Below are positions 45,475-54,545 of a stretch of 64,000 nt of DNA, piece by piece. Under the pieces are notes generated by a model, which saw only the letters and a list, made by a program, of their open reading frames with translations, searched no databases and was not told the DNA's origin. The DNA comes from Nocardiopsis algeriensis (GTDB taxonomy: Bacteria; Actinomycetota; Actinomycetes; Streptosporangiales; Streptosporangiaceae): NCBI RefSeq assembly GCF_014203695.1, contig NZ_JACHJO010000013.1:39031-103030 (forward strand), written 5' to 3'. The position numbers and the translations under genes are program-made. Numbering within the stretch: the first letter of the stretch is position 1; every line of letters begins with the position of its first letter.

Positions 45475-46164
45475 CTACTGCTCGGCCGTGGCCCGGGGGG
45501 TGGTGCCCTCGGGGGCCGCGCCGCCGTCCGCGGACCCACCGGTGTCGCCGCCGCCCGACCCCTCGGAGCCGCCGCTGTCACCGCTGCCTTCCGACCCCTC
45601 GGAGCCGCCGCTGTCACCGGTGTTCTCGCCGCCGGTACCGGTACTGGGCTCCTCGTCCGGCTCGCAGTCCTCGGGCGCGCCCTCGGGGGACGCGCTCGCA
45701 TCCTCCTTCGGCGGGCACGAGGGCTTGGCGGAGGGGTCTTCGGCGGGGGCGGAGGCCTCCGCCGACGGACTGGGGCTCTCCGTCGGTTCCTCCACGTGCT
45801 CCTGCTGCGGCGGGGGCAGGGGCTGTGCGGGGACCGCGGGCTCGGCCGGGTCCTCGGTCTCCACCTCCGCCTCCGGAGGCGTCCCCTCCCGGTCCGCGCC
45901 GGCCGGGACGATGTCCAGGACCTGCTCCCGCACCTGGGGCGTGGACATGAGCACGGAGGCGGCGATGAGGGCCGCTCCCGCGACGGCGACCGCCGGCCGC
46001 AGCCAGGGAAGACCGAACCAGGCGGAGCCCCGGCGGCGCTCGGCGCGTTCGCGGATGAGGTTCAGGGCCTCGGGCGAGGTCGTGACGGTGTCGGCCTCGG
46101 CCTTGAGGAGCTGCCGCAGCTTGGCCTCGAACTCGTCGTTCATCGGATCTGTCGGGCTGGTCAT
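45475..46164 (-). CDS. Membrane protein coupled to sigma factor, putative anti-sigma role
   Basis: A 229-residue single-pass protein. The N-terminal 55 residues are cytoplasmic and helical (DEFEAKLRQLLKAEADTVTTSPEALNLIRERAERRRG), a membrane helix follows (AVAVAGAALIAASVLM, about 60-78). The outer part is disordered: Pro/Glu-rich, then Ser/Gly/Glu repeats (GGSEGSEGSGDSGGSEGSGGG). Its ATG 46164 overlaps the stop of the sigma-factor gene by 4 nt. Membrane partners encoded this way after ECF-like sigma genes are often anti-sigma factors; no zinc-binding HxxxCxxC motif is present, so the role is inference. Confidence 0.75.
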   Translation of the reverse strand: MTSPTDPMNDEFEAKLRQLLKAEADTVTTSPEALNLIRERAERRRGSAWFGLPWLRPAVAVAGAALIAASVLMSTPQVREQVLDIVPAGADREGTPPEAEVETEDPAEPAVPAQPLPPPQQEHVEEPTESPSPSAEASAPAEDPSAKPSCPPKEDASASPEGAPEDCEPDEEPSTGTGGENTGDSGGSEGSEGSGDSGGSEGSGGGDTGGSADGGAAPEGTTPRATAEQ

Positions 46165-46751
46165 GTCGTCTGCTCCAGAACAGAGCGCAGCGCGGAGATG
46201 CCGCGGGACGTGTGGCTCTTCACCGCACCTCGGCTGATGCCCATGGCATGCGCGATCTGCGCCTCGGACAGGTCGCCGTAGTACCGGAGCACGATGGCCT
46301 CTCGCTGACGGGTGGGTAGCTTGCGCAGGGCGCGGATCACGGCCTCGCGCTCCAGCAGGTTCAGTGCGCCGTGCTCGGCGCTGGGGGCGTCGGGAAGGGC
46401 TTTGGGGGCGTGCTTCTCCACGACCGCCCGATGGCGCAGCACGGACCTCGCCTTGTTGACCACCGCTTGGCGCAGGTAGGACAGGGCCTTGCTGGGGTCG
46501 CGCAGGCGTCGCCACGCTCCGTGCATCGCCACGAAGGAGTCCTGTACGACTTCCTCCGCTGTGGCGTGGTCGCGGACGAGCAGGGCCGCCAGGCGTACGA
46601 GCGGACGGTAGTGCTCCCTGTAGAGCTCCGTCACCGCGTGGTCGGCGTCCCATTCCACCGAAAGTGGAGCCGCGGTGGCTCTGGCCACCAGGGTTTCTGT
46701 CGTCACATCAGTTCGACGCACACCCTTGTCGCGGGGTTTACGAAAGGGCAT
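46161..46751 (-). CDS. SigE family RNA polymerase sigma factor (ECF-like)
   Basis: A 196-residue sigma-70 family protein with regions 2 and 4 only. Region 2 is AVTELYREHYRPLVRLAALLVRDHATAEEVVQDSFVAMHGAWRRLRDPSKALSYLRQAVVNKARSVLRHR. Region 4 is VIRALRKLPTRQREAIVLRYYGDLSEAQIAHAMGISRGAVKSHTSRGISALRSVL. This pattern fits the SigE70/SigM-like group of actinomycetes. Start ATG 46751 with AAGAGGT directly before it. It is divergent from the HIT gene across 253 bp and overlaps its downstream membrane partner by 4 nt. Signals and targets are unknown. Confidence 0.9.
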   Translation of the reverse strand: MPFRKPRDKGVRRTDVTTETLVARATAAPLSVEWDADHAVTELYREHYRPLVRLAALLVRDHATAEEVVQDSFVAMHGAWRRLRDPSKALSYLRQAVVNKARSVLRHRAVVEKHAPKALPDAPSAEHGALNLLEREAVIRALRKLPTRQREAIVLRYYGDLSEAQIAHAMGISRGAVKSHTSRGISALRSVLEQTT

Positions 46752-47004
46752 ACCTCTTCATTTCCAGGTAGACGCGCGAGTCGGTCCGAACACGTCGGGG
46801 GCCGGTCGGGACGAACGCTCACCGAAAACCGGACGCGCACGGAGGGAAAGACTATCGCGCTTACGGTACCGATCATCGCGCAACCGCGGTTTCCCGGGTG
46901 GAACGGGACGCATCCGGCCTCTCACGAGCGGTTGCCCGGCACCTGCGGCATCATGGTCGTCGCAAGGCCGCCGCGGCTGCCGACGAGAACGACGGAGGTC
47001 ACCG

Positions 47005-47358
47005 ATGTCCCAGCAGGCCGATTGCCTGTTCTGCAAGATCGTGCGAGGGGAGGTGCCGGCCGAGATCGTTCGCGAGGGGGAGCGGACGGTCGCCTTCCGC
47101 GACATCAATCCCCAGGCGCCCACGCACGTCCTCGTGATTCCCCGCGACCACCACGAGAACGTCGCCGAGGCCGCCGCGCAGGACTCGGGCCTCGTGGACG
47201 CCGTCGTGCGCGACGCCCACGAGGTCGCCGTCCAGGAGGGCATCGCCGACAGCGGCTACCGGCTCGTGTTCAACACCGGGAGCGGTGCCGGGCAGACGGT
47301 GTTCCACCTCCACGGACACGTCCTCGGCGGCCGCGGCCTGGAGTGGCCCCCCGGGTAG
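47005..47358 (+). CDS. HIT family nucleotide-binding protein
   Basis: A 117-residue histidine-triad protein (HinT-like). CLFCKIVRGEVPAEIVREGERTVAFRDINPQAPTHVLVIPRDHHENV is the family N-terminus. HLHGHVLGGRGLEWPPG carries the HxHxH triad whose middle His forms the AMP intermediate. It hydrolyses nucleoside phosphoramidates or aminoacyl-adenylates. Start ATG 47005 with GGAGG at 6 nt. phoH follows 216 bp downstream with its own probable promoter. Confidence 0.93.
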   Translation: MSQQADCLFCKIVRGEVPAEIVREGERTVAFRDINPQAPTHVLVIPRDHHENVAEAAAQDSGLVDAVVRDAHEVAVQEGIADSGYRLVFNTGSGAGQTVFHLHGHVLGGRGLEWPPG

Positions 47359-47574
47359 CCGGAAAAGGGATCGAGCCGGGCGGGGCGCCTTGGTAGACTC
47401 GTGTCCAGTGGGCTTTCCCCAGCCGGCAGCGGCCCTCGGGCCGACCGCGGGAAGCAGCACCCGGCGCCGCACGTGCAAGGAAGCGGCGCCCGGACCGTCA
47501 CATGAGGCGCCCCGCCGGCCGAGGCCCGAGGCGTCCGACCCGAAGGGCAGGGACAGCGGCCGCAAGGCCACACC

Positions 47575-49662
47575 ATGGCCGAGACAACGCACGAGCACCC
47601 GCAGCACGACGCACAGGTCAAGGTCGTGGTGCCCGACGAGCACACGATGATCAGCCTGCTGGGATCGGGGGACGAGCTCCTCAGGGTGTTGGAGCGCGCC
47701 TTCGACAGCGACATCCACGTCCGCGGCAACGAGTTCACCATCAGCGGCGCCCCGGAGGAGACCGCTGTGGTGGTCCGCCTCGTCGAGGAGCTGATCGAGC
47801 TCGCCAAGAGCGGGACCCACGTCACCCCGGACACCGTCGAGCGCATGGTCTCCATGCTGCGCTCCCCGGGGGCGGTGCGCCCGGCGGAGGTGCTCACCAC
47901 CAACATCCTGTCCAACCGGGGCAAGACCATCCGGCCCAAGACGCTCAACCAGAAGCACTACGTCGACACCATCGACCGGTACACCGTCGTCTTCGGTGTC
48001 GGCCCCGCCGGTACCGGCAAGACCTACCTGGCGATGGCCAAGGCGGTCAAGGCGCTCCAGGACAAGCAGGTCAACCGCATCATCCTGACCCGCCCCGCGG
48101 TCGAGGCGGGCGAGCGGCTGGGCTTCCTCCCCGGCAGCCTCTACGACAAGATCGACCCCTACCTGCGGCCCCTCTACGACGCGCTGCACGACATGCTCGA
48201 CCCCGACTCCATCCCCAAGCTGATGGCGGCCGGGACCATCGAGGTCGCACCCCTGGCCTACATGCGGGGACGCGCGCAGCCGGTGGACACCGATGTCCTG
48301 ACCCCGGACGGCTTCCGGCCGATCGGTGAGCTGGGCGTCGGCGACCTCGTGGTGGGGTCCGACGGCAGGCCCACCCCGGTGCTGGGGGTCCACCCGCAGG
48401 GCAGGAAGGCGATCTACCGCTTCTCCTCGCAGGACGGCGCCTCGACGCTGTGCTCGGAGGACCATCTCTGGACGGTGCGCACGCGCGACGGTGCGTCCCG
48501 TGTCCTCACCGCCAAGGAGATCGCGGAGAGCGGTCTGCGCCGCGCGCACGGCCACACGTACGAACTCCCGCTGCTCAGCGGGCCGGTGGAGTTTCCCGGG
48601 CAGGAGGTCCCCGCGGACCCCTACGCCCTCGGGTTGCTCCTGAGCGGGGAGCATGTCTCCGGCGGGACGGCACCGGGCCTCTCCACCGGAGGCCCCGGAC
48701 CGGCCCGGGCGCTCGGGCTGCCGGGAACGGAGGCCGGCACCCCGGTCGGCACCGCGACCGCCGTCCTGCGGGAACCGGGTCCGGAGGGTGCCGCCCCCGG
48801 GACGGAATCCGTGCCGGACCGCTACCTGTACAACAGCGCCGAGGTGCGCCTGGCCCTGCTCCAAGGGCTCTTGGACGCGGGCGGAGAACCGGTCTCCGGG
48901 AAGGACGGCACCTGCCGTGTCCGGTACGGCACCGGCTCGCCGGTGCTGCGCGACGCGGTCCTGTTCCTCGTGCGGTCCTTCGGGGGCGTGGTCCGCACCG
49001 CTCCGGCGGCGGAAGGGACACCCGGTCCGTCCCGGGACCGCGAGGTTTCCCGCGGACCCGGCACCCATGTCCTCGACCTGTGCCTGCCGGAAGGCATCAT
49101 GCCCTTCCGGGTCCGGAGCAAGGCGGACGCGTACGACGTCGGCGGAGGGCGCCCCGTGCGCTTCGTCGACTCCGTCGAGCCCGCCGGCGAGGCCGAGTGC
49201 GTGTGCATCCAGGTGGCGGCGGAGGACTCCCTCTACGTCACCGAGGACTTCCTGCTCACGCACAACACCTTGAACGACTCCTTCATCATCCTGGACGAGG
49301 CGCAGAACACCTCGCCCGAGCAGATGAAGATGTTCCTCACCCGGCTCGGTTTCGGGTCCAAGATCGTCGTCACCGGCGACGTCACGCAGGTGGACCTGCC
49401 CAGCGGGCAGAGCAGCGGCCTGCGGACCATCGAGAACATCCTGCGTGACATCGACGACATCGCCTTCTGCAAGCTGACCAGCGAGGACGTGGTCCGGCAC
49501 AAACTCGTCGGGCAGATCGTCGACGCCTACGGCCGCTACGACGCCGTGCAGCAGGAGCGCCAGGGCACCCGCCGGGGCGAGCGGCGCGGCCGCGGGCCCC
49601 GCCGTGACACCCCCGGGGGCACCGGTGCGGGGACCGACGGCCCCCGGCAGCAGGCAGACTGA
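47575..49662 (+). CDS. PhoH family ATPase interrupted by a class 3-type intein
   Basis: A 695-residue precursor. The host protein is PhoH, a cytoplasmic P-loop ATPase with probable RNA-related function. It has a KH-like N-terminal part ([30 protein letters not shown]), Walker [20 protein letters not shown] (about 143-160), [18 protein letters not shown], and after the insert [45 protein letters not shown] with Walker B. Between R233 and T565 lies a 331-residue intein. Splicing would yield 364 residues, normal for the family. The tail is Arg/Gly-rich. Start ATG 47575. ybeY follows, as in many actinomycetes. Confidence 0.93.
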   Translation: MAETTHEHPQHDAQVKVVVPDEHTMISLLGSGDELLRVLERAFDSDIHVRGNEFTISGAPEETAVVVRLVEELIELAKSGTHVTPDTVERMVSMLRSPGAVRPAEVLTTNILSNRGKTIRPKTLNQKHYVDTIDRYTVVFGVGPAGTGKTYLAMAKAVKALQDKQVNRIILTRPAVEAGERLGFLPGSLYDKIDPYLRPLYDALHDMLDPDSIPKLMAAGTIEVAPLAYMRGRAQPVDTDVLTPDGFRPIGELGVGDLVVGSDGRPTPVLGVHPQGRKAIYRFSSQDGASTLCSEDHLWTVRTRDGASRVLTAKEIAESGLRRAHGHTYELPLLSGPVEFPGQEVPADPYALGLLLSGEHVSGGTAPGLSTGGPGPARALGLPGTEAGTPVGTATAVLREPGPEGAAPGTESVPDRYLYNSAEVRLALLQGLLDAGGEPVSGKDGTCRVRYGTGSPVLRDAVLFLVRSFGGVVRTAPAAEGTPGPSRDREVSRGPGTHVLDLCLPEGIMPFRVRSKADAYDVGGGRPVRFVDSVEPAGEAECVCIQVAAEDSLYVTEDFLLTHNTLNDSFIILDEAQNTSPEQMKMFLTRLGFGSKIVVTGDVTQVDLPSGQSSGLRTIENILRDIDDIAFCKLTSEDVVRHKLVGQIVDAYGRYDAVQQERQGTRRGERRGRGPRRDTPGGTGAGTDGPRQQAD
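48274..49266 (+). mobile_element. Intein within PhoH (class 3-like, endonuclease decayed)
   Basis: Encodes precursor residues A234-N564, inserted in YMRGR/TLNDSF just before Walker B. It begins [28 protein letters not shown] (block A) with Ala instead of Cys/Ser at position 1. Block B has CSEDHLWTV (W66 of the intein), block F has CVCIQV (C311), and block G is LLTHN followed by Thr, with T329, penultimate His and terminal Asn. Trp, Cys and Thr at these places are the hallmark of class 3 inteins, which start splicing from the block F Cys. A LAGLIDADG-like centre is present as [15 protein letters not shown] (348-360) and [10 protein letters not shown] (428-437); in both, the acidic residue before the final Gly is missing, so homing activity is probably lost. 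Confidence 0.88.
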
Positions 49663-49771
49663 GAACAGTACAGTGTCCGAGCCGGTGGGCCCGCGTGTGC
49701 GGGCTCACCGGTTTCGGGTGCCCGGGTGCCCCTGCGCCCGGTCCGACGACCAAGTGAGGCAACCGCAACCG

Positions 49772-50263
49772 ATGAGTATCGACGTCGCCAACGAGTCCGG
49801 CGTCACCACCGTGGATGAGGAGCGGCTCTCCCGCCTGGCCCGGTACGTCCTCGATGCCATGCGGGTCCATCCGCTGGCCGAGCTATCCGTGGTGCTGGTG
49901 GACGAGGAGCCCATGGCCGACCTGCACGTCCGCTGGATGGACGAGCCCGGACCCACGGACGTGCTCTCCTTCCCCATGGACGAACTGCGCCCCGGTGGCC
50001 CCGGCCGCACCAGCGAGCCGGGCGTCCTCGGTGACGTCATCATCTGCCCGCAGGTGGCCGAGCGCCAGGCGGAGAAGGCCGGACACAGCACCGAGGCCGA
50101 GATCGACCTGCTGTGCACGCACGGCATCCTGCACCTGCTGGGCTACGACCACGCCGAGCCCGAGGAGCACAAGGAGATGTTCGGCCTCCAGGGCGAGATC
50201 CTCGCCTCCTGGAGGGAGAGCGAGGCCGACCGCACCGCAGCGGGGGGCGAGGACGGCCGATGA
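49772..50263 (+). CDS. ybeY: Endoribonuclease YbeY (rRNA maturation factor)
   Basis: A 163-residue metalloprotein needed for 16S rRNA 3'-end maturation and 70S quality control. The zinc motif [22 protein letters not shown] (HGxLHLxGYDH) is complete, and [11 protein letters not shown] and [16 protein letters not shown] are family motifs. Start ATG 49772; longer in-frame starts add unconserved residues. The stop overlaps the next start by 4 nt (ATGA). It follows phoH, a common pairing. Confidence 0.95.
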   Translation: MSIDVANESGVTTVDEERLSRLARYVLDAMRVHPLAELSVVLVDEEPMADLHVRWMDEPGPTDVLSFPMDELRPGGPGRTSEPGVLGDVIICPQVAERQAEKAGHSTEAEIDLLCTHGILHLLGYDHAEPEEHKEMFGLQGEILASWRESEADRTAAGGEDGR

Positions 50264-51645
50264 GCGCCTGGTCGGACATCGCGTCGGCCGGCGGTGACCC
50301 CGCCCACTGGGGCACGGCCTTCGCGGTCGCGCTGGCGCTGACCGCCGCGGCGGCGTTCCTGGTCGCGGCGGAGGTCGCCGTCACCCGGGTCATGTCGGTG
50401 GGGCTGTCCGCCGCCTCCGGTTCGGAGCGCAGGGCCGAGGGCGGCCGCGCCTGGAACCGGGTGGCGGCAGACCCCGCACACCACCTCAACGTGCTGCTGC
50501 TCCTGCGCGTGGTGTGCGAGGTGTGCGCCGTTCTGTCCGCAGGCCTGGGCACGGTGTTCCTGCTCGGACTCGGATGGCCCGCGCTGGTGCTGGCCGCCGT
50601 GGTGATGGTCGCCGTCGAGGCGGTGCTGATCGCCATAGCGCCGCGTATTCTCGGCCGCCAGTTCTCGGCGCCGATCGCCCGGACCAGTGCGACGGTCCTG
50701 TATCCCGTGCAGGTGGTGCTGGGACCGCTCGCCCAGCTCCTGGTCGGCGCCGGGCGCGCGCTCACCCCGCGCGCCAAGGGCGACCGGGGAGGCCCCTTCA
50801 GCACCGAGGTGGAACTGCGCAGGCTCGTCGACCTGGCCGAGGAGGGGGAGGTCATCGACGCCGAGGAGCGCCAGATGATCCACTCCGTGTTCAAGCTCGA
50901 CGACACCTCCGTGCGCGAGGTGATGGTGCCCCGGCCCGACATCGTCTTCACCGGCCGCGACGCCGACGCCGACGCCGTCCTCACGCTGGCGCTGGCCAGC
51001 GGCTACTCCCGCATCCCGGTGACGGGTGAGGACGAGGACGACGTGGTCGGCATCGTCTACCTCAAGGACCTGGTGGAGCAGCTGCGCGACCGCTGGGCCG
51101 CCGCCGCCGGCAACCCCGGCACGGAGGTCCCGCTCACCGCCGCCGACGTGATGCGCAGGGCGGTGTTCGTCCCCGACACCAAACCGATCGACGAGCTCCT
51201 GCGTGAGATGCAGAAGCAGCGCAACCACGTCGCCGTGGCCATCGACGAGTACGGCGGCACCGCCGGGCTCGTCACCATCGAGGACATCGTGGAGGAGATC
51301 GTCGGGGAGATCACCGACGAGTACGACCACGAGATCCCGCCGGTGCAGCTGCTGGACGCCGACCGGGTGCGGGTGACCGCGCGCCTGCCGCTGGGCGAGC
51401 TAGCGGAGCTGTTCCCCGAGCGGGACCTGGAGGTGGCCGACGTCGAGACCGTCGGCGGACTGGTCGCCTACGTGCTGGGCCGCGTGCCCGCCGGCGGGGC
51501 CCAGGCGGAATACGCTGGTCTGCGGCTGACACTGGAGGGCAAGAGCAGCCGCCGCAACAGGATGACCACCGTCCTGGTGGAGCGCCTGCCCGAGAGCGGC
51601 GCCGCCGGGGACGAGGACAAGGACACGAGGAGTACGCAACAGTGA
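50260..51645 (+). CDS. Hemolysin family protein (CNNM transporter, CBS and CorC domains)
   Basis: A 461-residue membrane protein. The N-terminal CNNM/DUF21 domain has about four helices ([25 protein letters not shown] to [19 protein letters not shown]). A CBS pair follows ([56 protein letters not shown] and [51 protein letters not shown]). A CorC/HlyC transporter-associated domain ends the protein. The family is tied to Mg/Co ion transport rather than hemolysis. It overlaps ybeY and the next gene by 4 nt each, so translation is coupled across three genes. Confidence 0.92.
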   Translation: MSAWSDIASAGGDPAHWGTAFAVALALTAAAAFLVAAEVAVTRVMSVGLSAASGSERRAEGGRAWNRVAADPAHHLNVLLLLRVVCEVCAVLSAGLGTVFLLGLGWPALVLAAVVMVAVEAVLIAIAPRILGRQFSAPIARTSATVLYPVQVVLGPLAQLLVGAGRALTPRAKGDRGGPFSTEVELRRLVDLAEEGEVIDAEERQMIHSVFKLDDTSVREVMVPRPDIVFTGRDADADAVLTLALASGYSRIPVTGEDEDDVVGIVYLKDLVEQLRDRWAAAAGNPGTEVPLTAADVMRRAVFVPDTKPIDELLREMQKQRNHVAVAIDEYGGTAGLVTIEDIVEEIVGEITDEYDHEIPPVQLLDADRVRVTARLPLGELAELFPERDLEVADVETVGGLVAYVLGRVPAGGAQAEYAGLRLTLEGKSSRRNRMTTVLVERLPESGAAGDEDKDTRSTQQ

Positions 51646-51986
51646 CGGAGACAACGGGGCTGGGTCCCGAGGACGGCAAGCTCATCACCCTCGCCCGGGC
51701 CTCGCGGGCCCGCAACTCCGCAGCCGAGGGTGCCGCGGTGCGCGACGAGACGGGGCGCACCTACGTGGCTTCCACGGTGTCCCTGCCCTCGCTGCGGCTG
51801 AGCGCCCTGCAGGCCGCGGTGGCCGCCGCGGTCTCGGGTGAGGCGACCGAGCTGGAGGCCGCGGTGGTCGTCACCGAGGCGGGGGAGCTGTCGGAGGCCG
51901 ACCGTGCGGTGGCCGACGACCTGAAGACCGGGACGGTGGTGATCGCGGCACCCGACGGCGTGCCCGCGAGCATCACCCGGCGTTAG
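51642..51986 (+). CDS. Cytidine-deaminase-like protein lacking the zinc site
   Basis: A 114-residue protein that resembles the cytidine deaminase fold in LITLARASRARNSAAEGAAVRDETGRTYVASTVSLPSLRLSALQAAVAAAVSGEATELEAAVVV. The catalytic HAE/CAE and PCxxC motifs are absent; indeed there is no Cys or His at all, so it cannot be a zinc deaminase. A counterpart is commonly found next to era in actinomycetes, which suggests a retained non-catalytic role. Start GTG 51642 overlaps the upstream stop (GTGA); era follows after 10 nt. Confidence 0.75.
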   Translation: MTETTGLGPEDGKLITLARASRARNSAAEGAAVRDETGRTYVASTVSLPSLRLSALQAAVAAAVSGEATELEAAVVVTEAGELSEADRAVADDLKTGTVVIAAPDGVPASITRR

Positions 51987-51996
51987 GGAAGGCCCG

Positions 51997-52965
51997 ATGA
52001 ACGACCTCGACCTCGAGAAGCTGCGGATGCCGCTGCCGATGCCCTCGCACCCGGAGGGGTTCCGCAGCGGGTTCGCCTGCTTCGTCGGCCGCCCCAACGT
52101 GGGCAAGTCCACCCTGATGAACGCGCTGGTGGGGCAGAAGGTGGCGATCACCAGCAGCCGTCCCCAGACCACCCGGCGCACGGTGCGCGGCATCGTGCAC
52201 CGCCCCGACGCGCAGCTGATCATCGTGGACACCCCCGGCCTGCACAAGCCGCGCACCCTGTTGGGGGAGCGGCTGGACTCGCTGGTACGGTCCACCCTGG
52301 TCGAGGTGGACGTGATCGCCTTCTGCCTGCCGGCCGACGAGCCGATCGGCCGGGGGGACACCTACATCGCCAAGGAGCTGGCCGCGCAGACCGACACCCC
52401 GGTGGTCGCACTGGTCACCAAGACCGATCTGGCCGACAAGGGAACCGTCGGCAAGCAGCTGATGGCGGTGAACGAGCTGGGGGACTGGGCCGACATCGTC
52501 CCGGTGTCCGCGCAGGGGGGCTTCCAGCTCGACACCGTCACCGAGGTCCTGTGCTCCCACCTGCCCGAGGGACCGCCGCTGTACCCCGACGGCGACCTGA
52601 CCGACGAACCCGACGAGATGCTGGTGGCCGAGTTGATCCGCGAGGCCTCCCTGGAGGGCGTGCGCGACGAGCTTCCGCACTCGATCGCGGTCGTCGTCGA
52701 CGAGATGGGCGAGCGCGAACCCGGCAAGAGCGGCAAGGACCTGGTCGACATCTACGCGTCCCTGTACGTGGAGCGTCCCAGCCAGAAGGCGATCGTCATC
52801 GGCACCAAGGGCTCACGCCTGCGCGACGTGGGCTCGCGGGCGCGCAAGCAGATCGAGGCCCTCCTGGGCAGGAGGGTCTTCCTCGACCTGCGGGTGCGCG
52901 TGGCCAAGGACTGGCAGCGCGACCCCAAGCAGCTGCGCAGGCTGGGTTTCGACCAGCAGACGTGA
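51997..52965 (+). CDS. era: GTPase Era
   Basis: A 322-residue GTPase for 16S rRNA folding and 30S assembly. G1 GRPNVGKSTLMNALVG, switch I SSRPQTTRRTVRGIV, G3 DTPGLHKPRTLLGERL, and G4 TKTD. The C-terminal KH domain has LPHSIAVVVDEMGEREPGKSGKDLVDIYASLYVERPSQKAIVIGTKGSRLRDVGSRARKQIEALLGRRVFLDLRVRVAKDWQRDPKQLRRLGF. Start ATG 51997. Last gene of the ybeY-CNNM-deaminase-like-era run, functionally tied to ybeY through 16S rRNA. Confidence 0.97.
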   Translation: MNDLDLEKLRMPLPMPSHPEGFRSGFACFVGRPNVGKSTLMNALVGQKVAITSSRPQTTRRTVRGIVHRPDAQLIIVDTPGLHKPRTLLGERLDSLVRSTLVEVDVIAFCLPADEPIGRGDTYIAKELAAQTDTPVVALVTKTDLADKGTVGKQLMAVNELGDWADIVPVSAQGGFQLDTVTEVLCSHLPEGPPLYPDGDLTDEPDEMLVAELIREASLEGVRDELPHSIAVVVDEMGEREPGKSGKDLVDIYASLYVERPSQKAIVIGTKGSRLRDVGSRARKQIEALLGRRVFLDLRVRVAKDWQRDPKQLRRLGFDQQT

Positions 52966-52990
52966 GCATCGGGCCCGGGGGGAAGCGCGA

Positions 52991-53779
52991 TCAGCTCCGG
53001 CTGTCGAGGTCCTCGGCGAGGCGCGCCGCGCACTCCTGCACGATCGGTGCGGCGCGCTCGACGAAGCCCCGGCCCACCCGGGCCTCGGGGCCCGACACCG
53101 ACACCGCCATCCCCGACGGGGCACCGGGGACCGGTGCCGCCACGCAGCGCACGCCGACCTCCTGCTCGCCGTCGTCGACGGCGTATCCGTCGCGGCGCAC
53201 CGCCCGCAGCTCCTCGAGGAAGCGCTCGGGGTCGGTGATGGTGCGCTCGGTGGCCGCGGGCATCCCCGTGCGGCGGACGGTCGCCAGTACCTCGGCGTCG
53301 TCCAGCTGCGCCAGCAGTGCCTTGCCCACGCCCGCCGAGTGGGGCAGCACCCGGCGGCCCACCTCGGTGAACATGCGCATGGAGTGCGGCGAGGGCACCT
53401 GCGCCACGTAGACGACCTTGTCCCCGTCCATCATCGCCAGGTTGGCGGTCTCGCCCAGCTCCTCCACCAGCTGCGCCAGGTGCGGGCGCGCCCACGCGCC
53501 GAGCATGCGCGAGGCCTTCTCCCCCAGGCCGATCAGGCGGGGGCCCAGAGCGTAGTGGCGCGAAGGCAGCTGGCGCACGTACCCGCTGCCGACCAGGGTG
53601 CGGATGATGCGGTGGATGGTGGGCAGGGGCAGCCCCGACGCCTCGGCGAGTCGGCTGAGCGAGGCCTCGCCGCCGACCTCCGCCATGATCTCCAGGAGGG
53701 CGAACGCGCGGTCCAGGGACTGGACGCCGCCGGAGCGCCTGCCCTGGTCGTCGTGGATGGGGGTCTGTGGGACTGGCAA
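52991..53779 (-). CDS. IclR family regulator, AllR-like
   Basis: A 262-residue IclR-type regulator. The helix-turn-helix is SLDRAFALLEIMAEVGGEASLSRLAEASGLPLPTIHRIIRTLVGSGYVRQ (about 20-70). The effector domain has GETANLAMMDGDKVVYVAQVPSPHSMRMFTEVGRRVLPHSAGVGKALLAQL and GYAVDDGEQEVGVRCVAAPV. This is very close in motif order to AllR of streptomycetes, which represses allantoin-use genes and malate synthase until allantoate or glyoxylate appears. Start TTG 53779 has GGAG 9 nt upstream; a better start is not seen. A box before it matches those before aceB, suggesting autoregulation and control of aceB. Confidence 0.85.
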   Translation of the reverse strand: MPVPQTPIHDDQGRRSGGVQSLDRAFALLEIMAEVGGEASLSRLAEASGLPLPTIHRIIRTLVGSGYVRQLPSRHYALGPRLIGLGEKASRMLGAWARPHLAQLVEELGETANLAMMDGDKVVYVAQVPSPHSMRMFTEVGRRVLPHSAGVGKALLAQLDDAEVLATVRRTGMPAATERTITDPERFLEELRAVRRDGYAVDDGEQEVGVRCVAAPVPGAPSGMAVSVSGPEARVGRGFVERAAPIVQECAARLAEDLDSRS

Positions 53780-53813
53780 CGGTCACGCTCCGGGCACGGT
53801 GGTGGGACACGGC

Positions 53814-53828
53814 TTTTGCGATGTGAAA
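53814..53828 (-). promoter_or_regulatory. Candidate IclR/AllR autoregulatory box
   Basis: TTTTGCGATGTGAAA, an imperfect palindrome 35 bp upstream of the IclR start, sharing the pattern TTYYGnnATRYGRAA with 17195-17209 and, less well, with 17215-17229 before aceB. The rest of the 370-bp gap to the next gene shows only a weak inverted repeat CATCCC/GGGATG (53975-53993). Confidence 0.5.
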
Positions 53829-54149
53829 AGCACTTCCCGCTGTCAGGTCTTCTATAGCACGCGACCGCCTCCGACCGTCCGTGTCCGGGGAAGCGGTGGG
53901 GCGGCAGAAACCGCTGGTATGCAGGTATGCCCGGAGAGTCACGGGGCGTATCGAATGGGAGACGGATGGCGGATCATCCCGGTTTGTGGGATGTGTTCCT
54001 CGTTACAGTGAGGGCTCCCGAGTGACCCGGTTCACGTCTGCTCTCCCTTCGGAACCGGGAAACCGGGAACCAGCGGACAGCGGCACCGCCCCGCGCGGAG
54101 TCGGGAACCACGTGTCGGCGCCGCTGTCGGAGACCGGAAGTTGAGAAGC

Positions 54150-54497
54150 ATGTTCCCCCAGACGCGTTTTCTCGCGGTGGCCGTGCCGGTGGCCGCGATC
54201 CTGATGCTCTCCGCCTGCTCGTCCCAGGCGACCGAGGAGGATTTCACGGAGATCCTGACCGCCAACGGGGTGAGCCAGGAGCACACCCGCATCACCGGAC
54301 CCGACAGCGAGGGGATGTTCATCGCGGTCTACGAGGTGAACGAGGGCTGCGAACTGCACATCTCGTGGGACGGAGGTGAGAAACCCGTGATCGTGGGCGC
54401 CCAGGCCGACCGCTACTTCCACCCGGCGCCCGAGACCACGTACCTGGAAGGCTTCGGCGCGGACCGCATGAGCCAGGCGTGCGAGGGCGAGTTCTGA
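54150..54497 (+). CDS. Small lipoprotein of unknown function
   Basis: A 115-residue exported protein. MFPQTRFLAVAVPVAAILMLSACSSQ is a lipoprotein signal peptide with lipobox LSAC, so the mature 90 or so residues are anchored outside the membrane. The mature part is acidic and has two more cysteines (NEGCELHISW and MSQACEGEF) that could form a disulfide. I do not recognise a family. ATG 54150 is preferred to the in-frame TTG 54141 because GGAAG lies 9 nt before it. It is convergent with the carboxypeptidase gene. Confidence 0.7.
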   Translation: MFPQTRFLAVAVPVAAILMLSACSSQATEEDFTEILTANGVSQEHTRITGPDSEGMFIAVYEVNEGCELHISWDGGEKPVIVGAQADRYFHPAPETTYLEGFGADRMSQACEGEF

Positions 54498-54508
54498 GCC
54501 GGGCCCCG

Positions 54509-54538
54509 GGGCCCCGGGAGCCTCGGCTCCCGGGGCCC
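54509..54538. terminator. Convergent terminator, lipoprotein / carboxypeptidase
   Basis: A perfect 13-bp stem with CTCG loop, in the 48-bp gap between the stops. Confidence 0.75.
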
Positions 54539-54545
54539 GCTCCGG

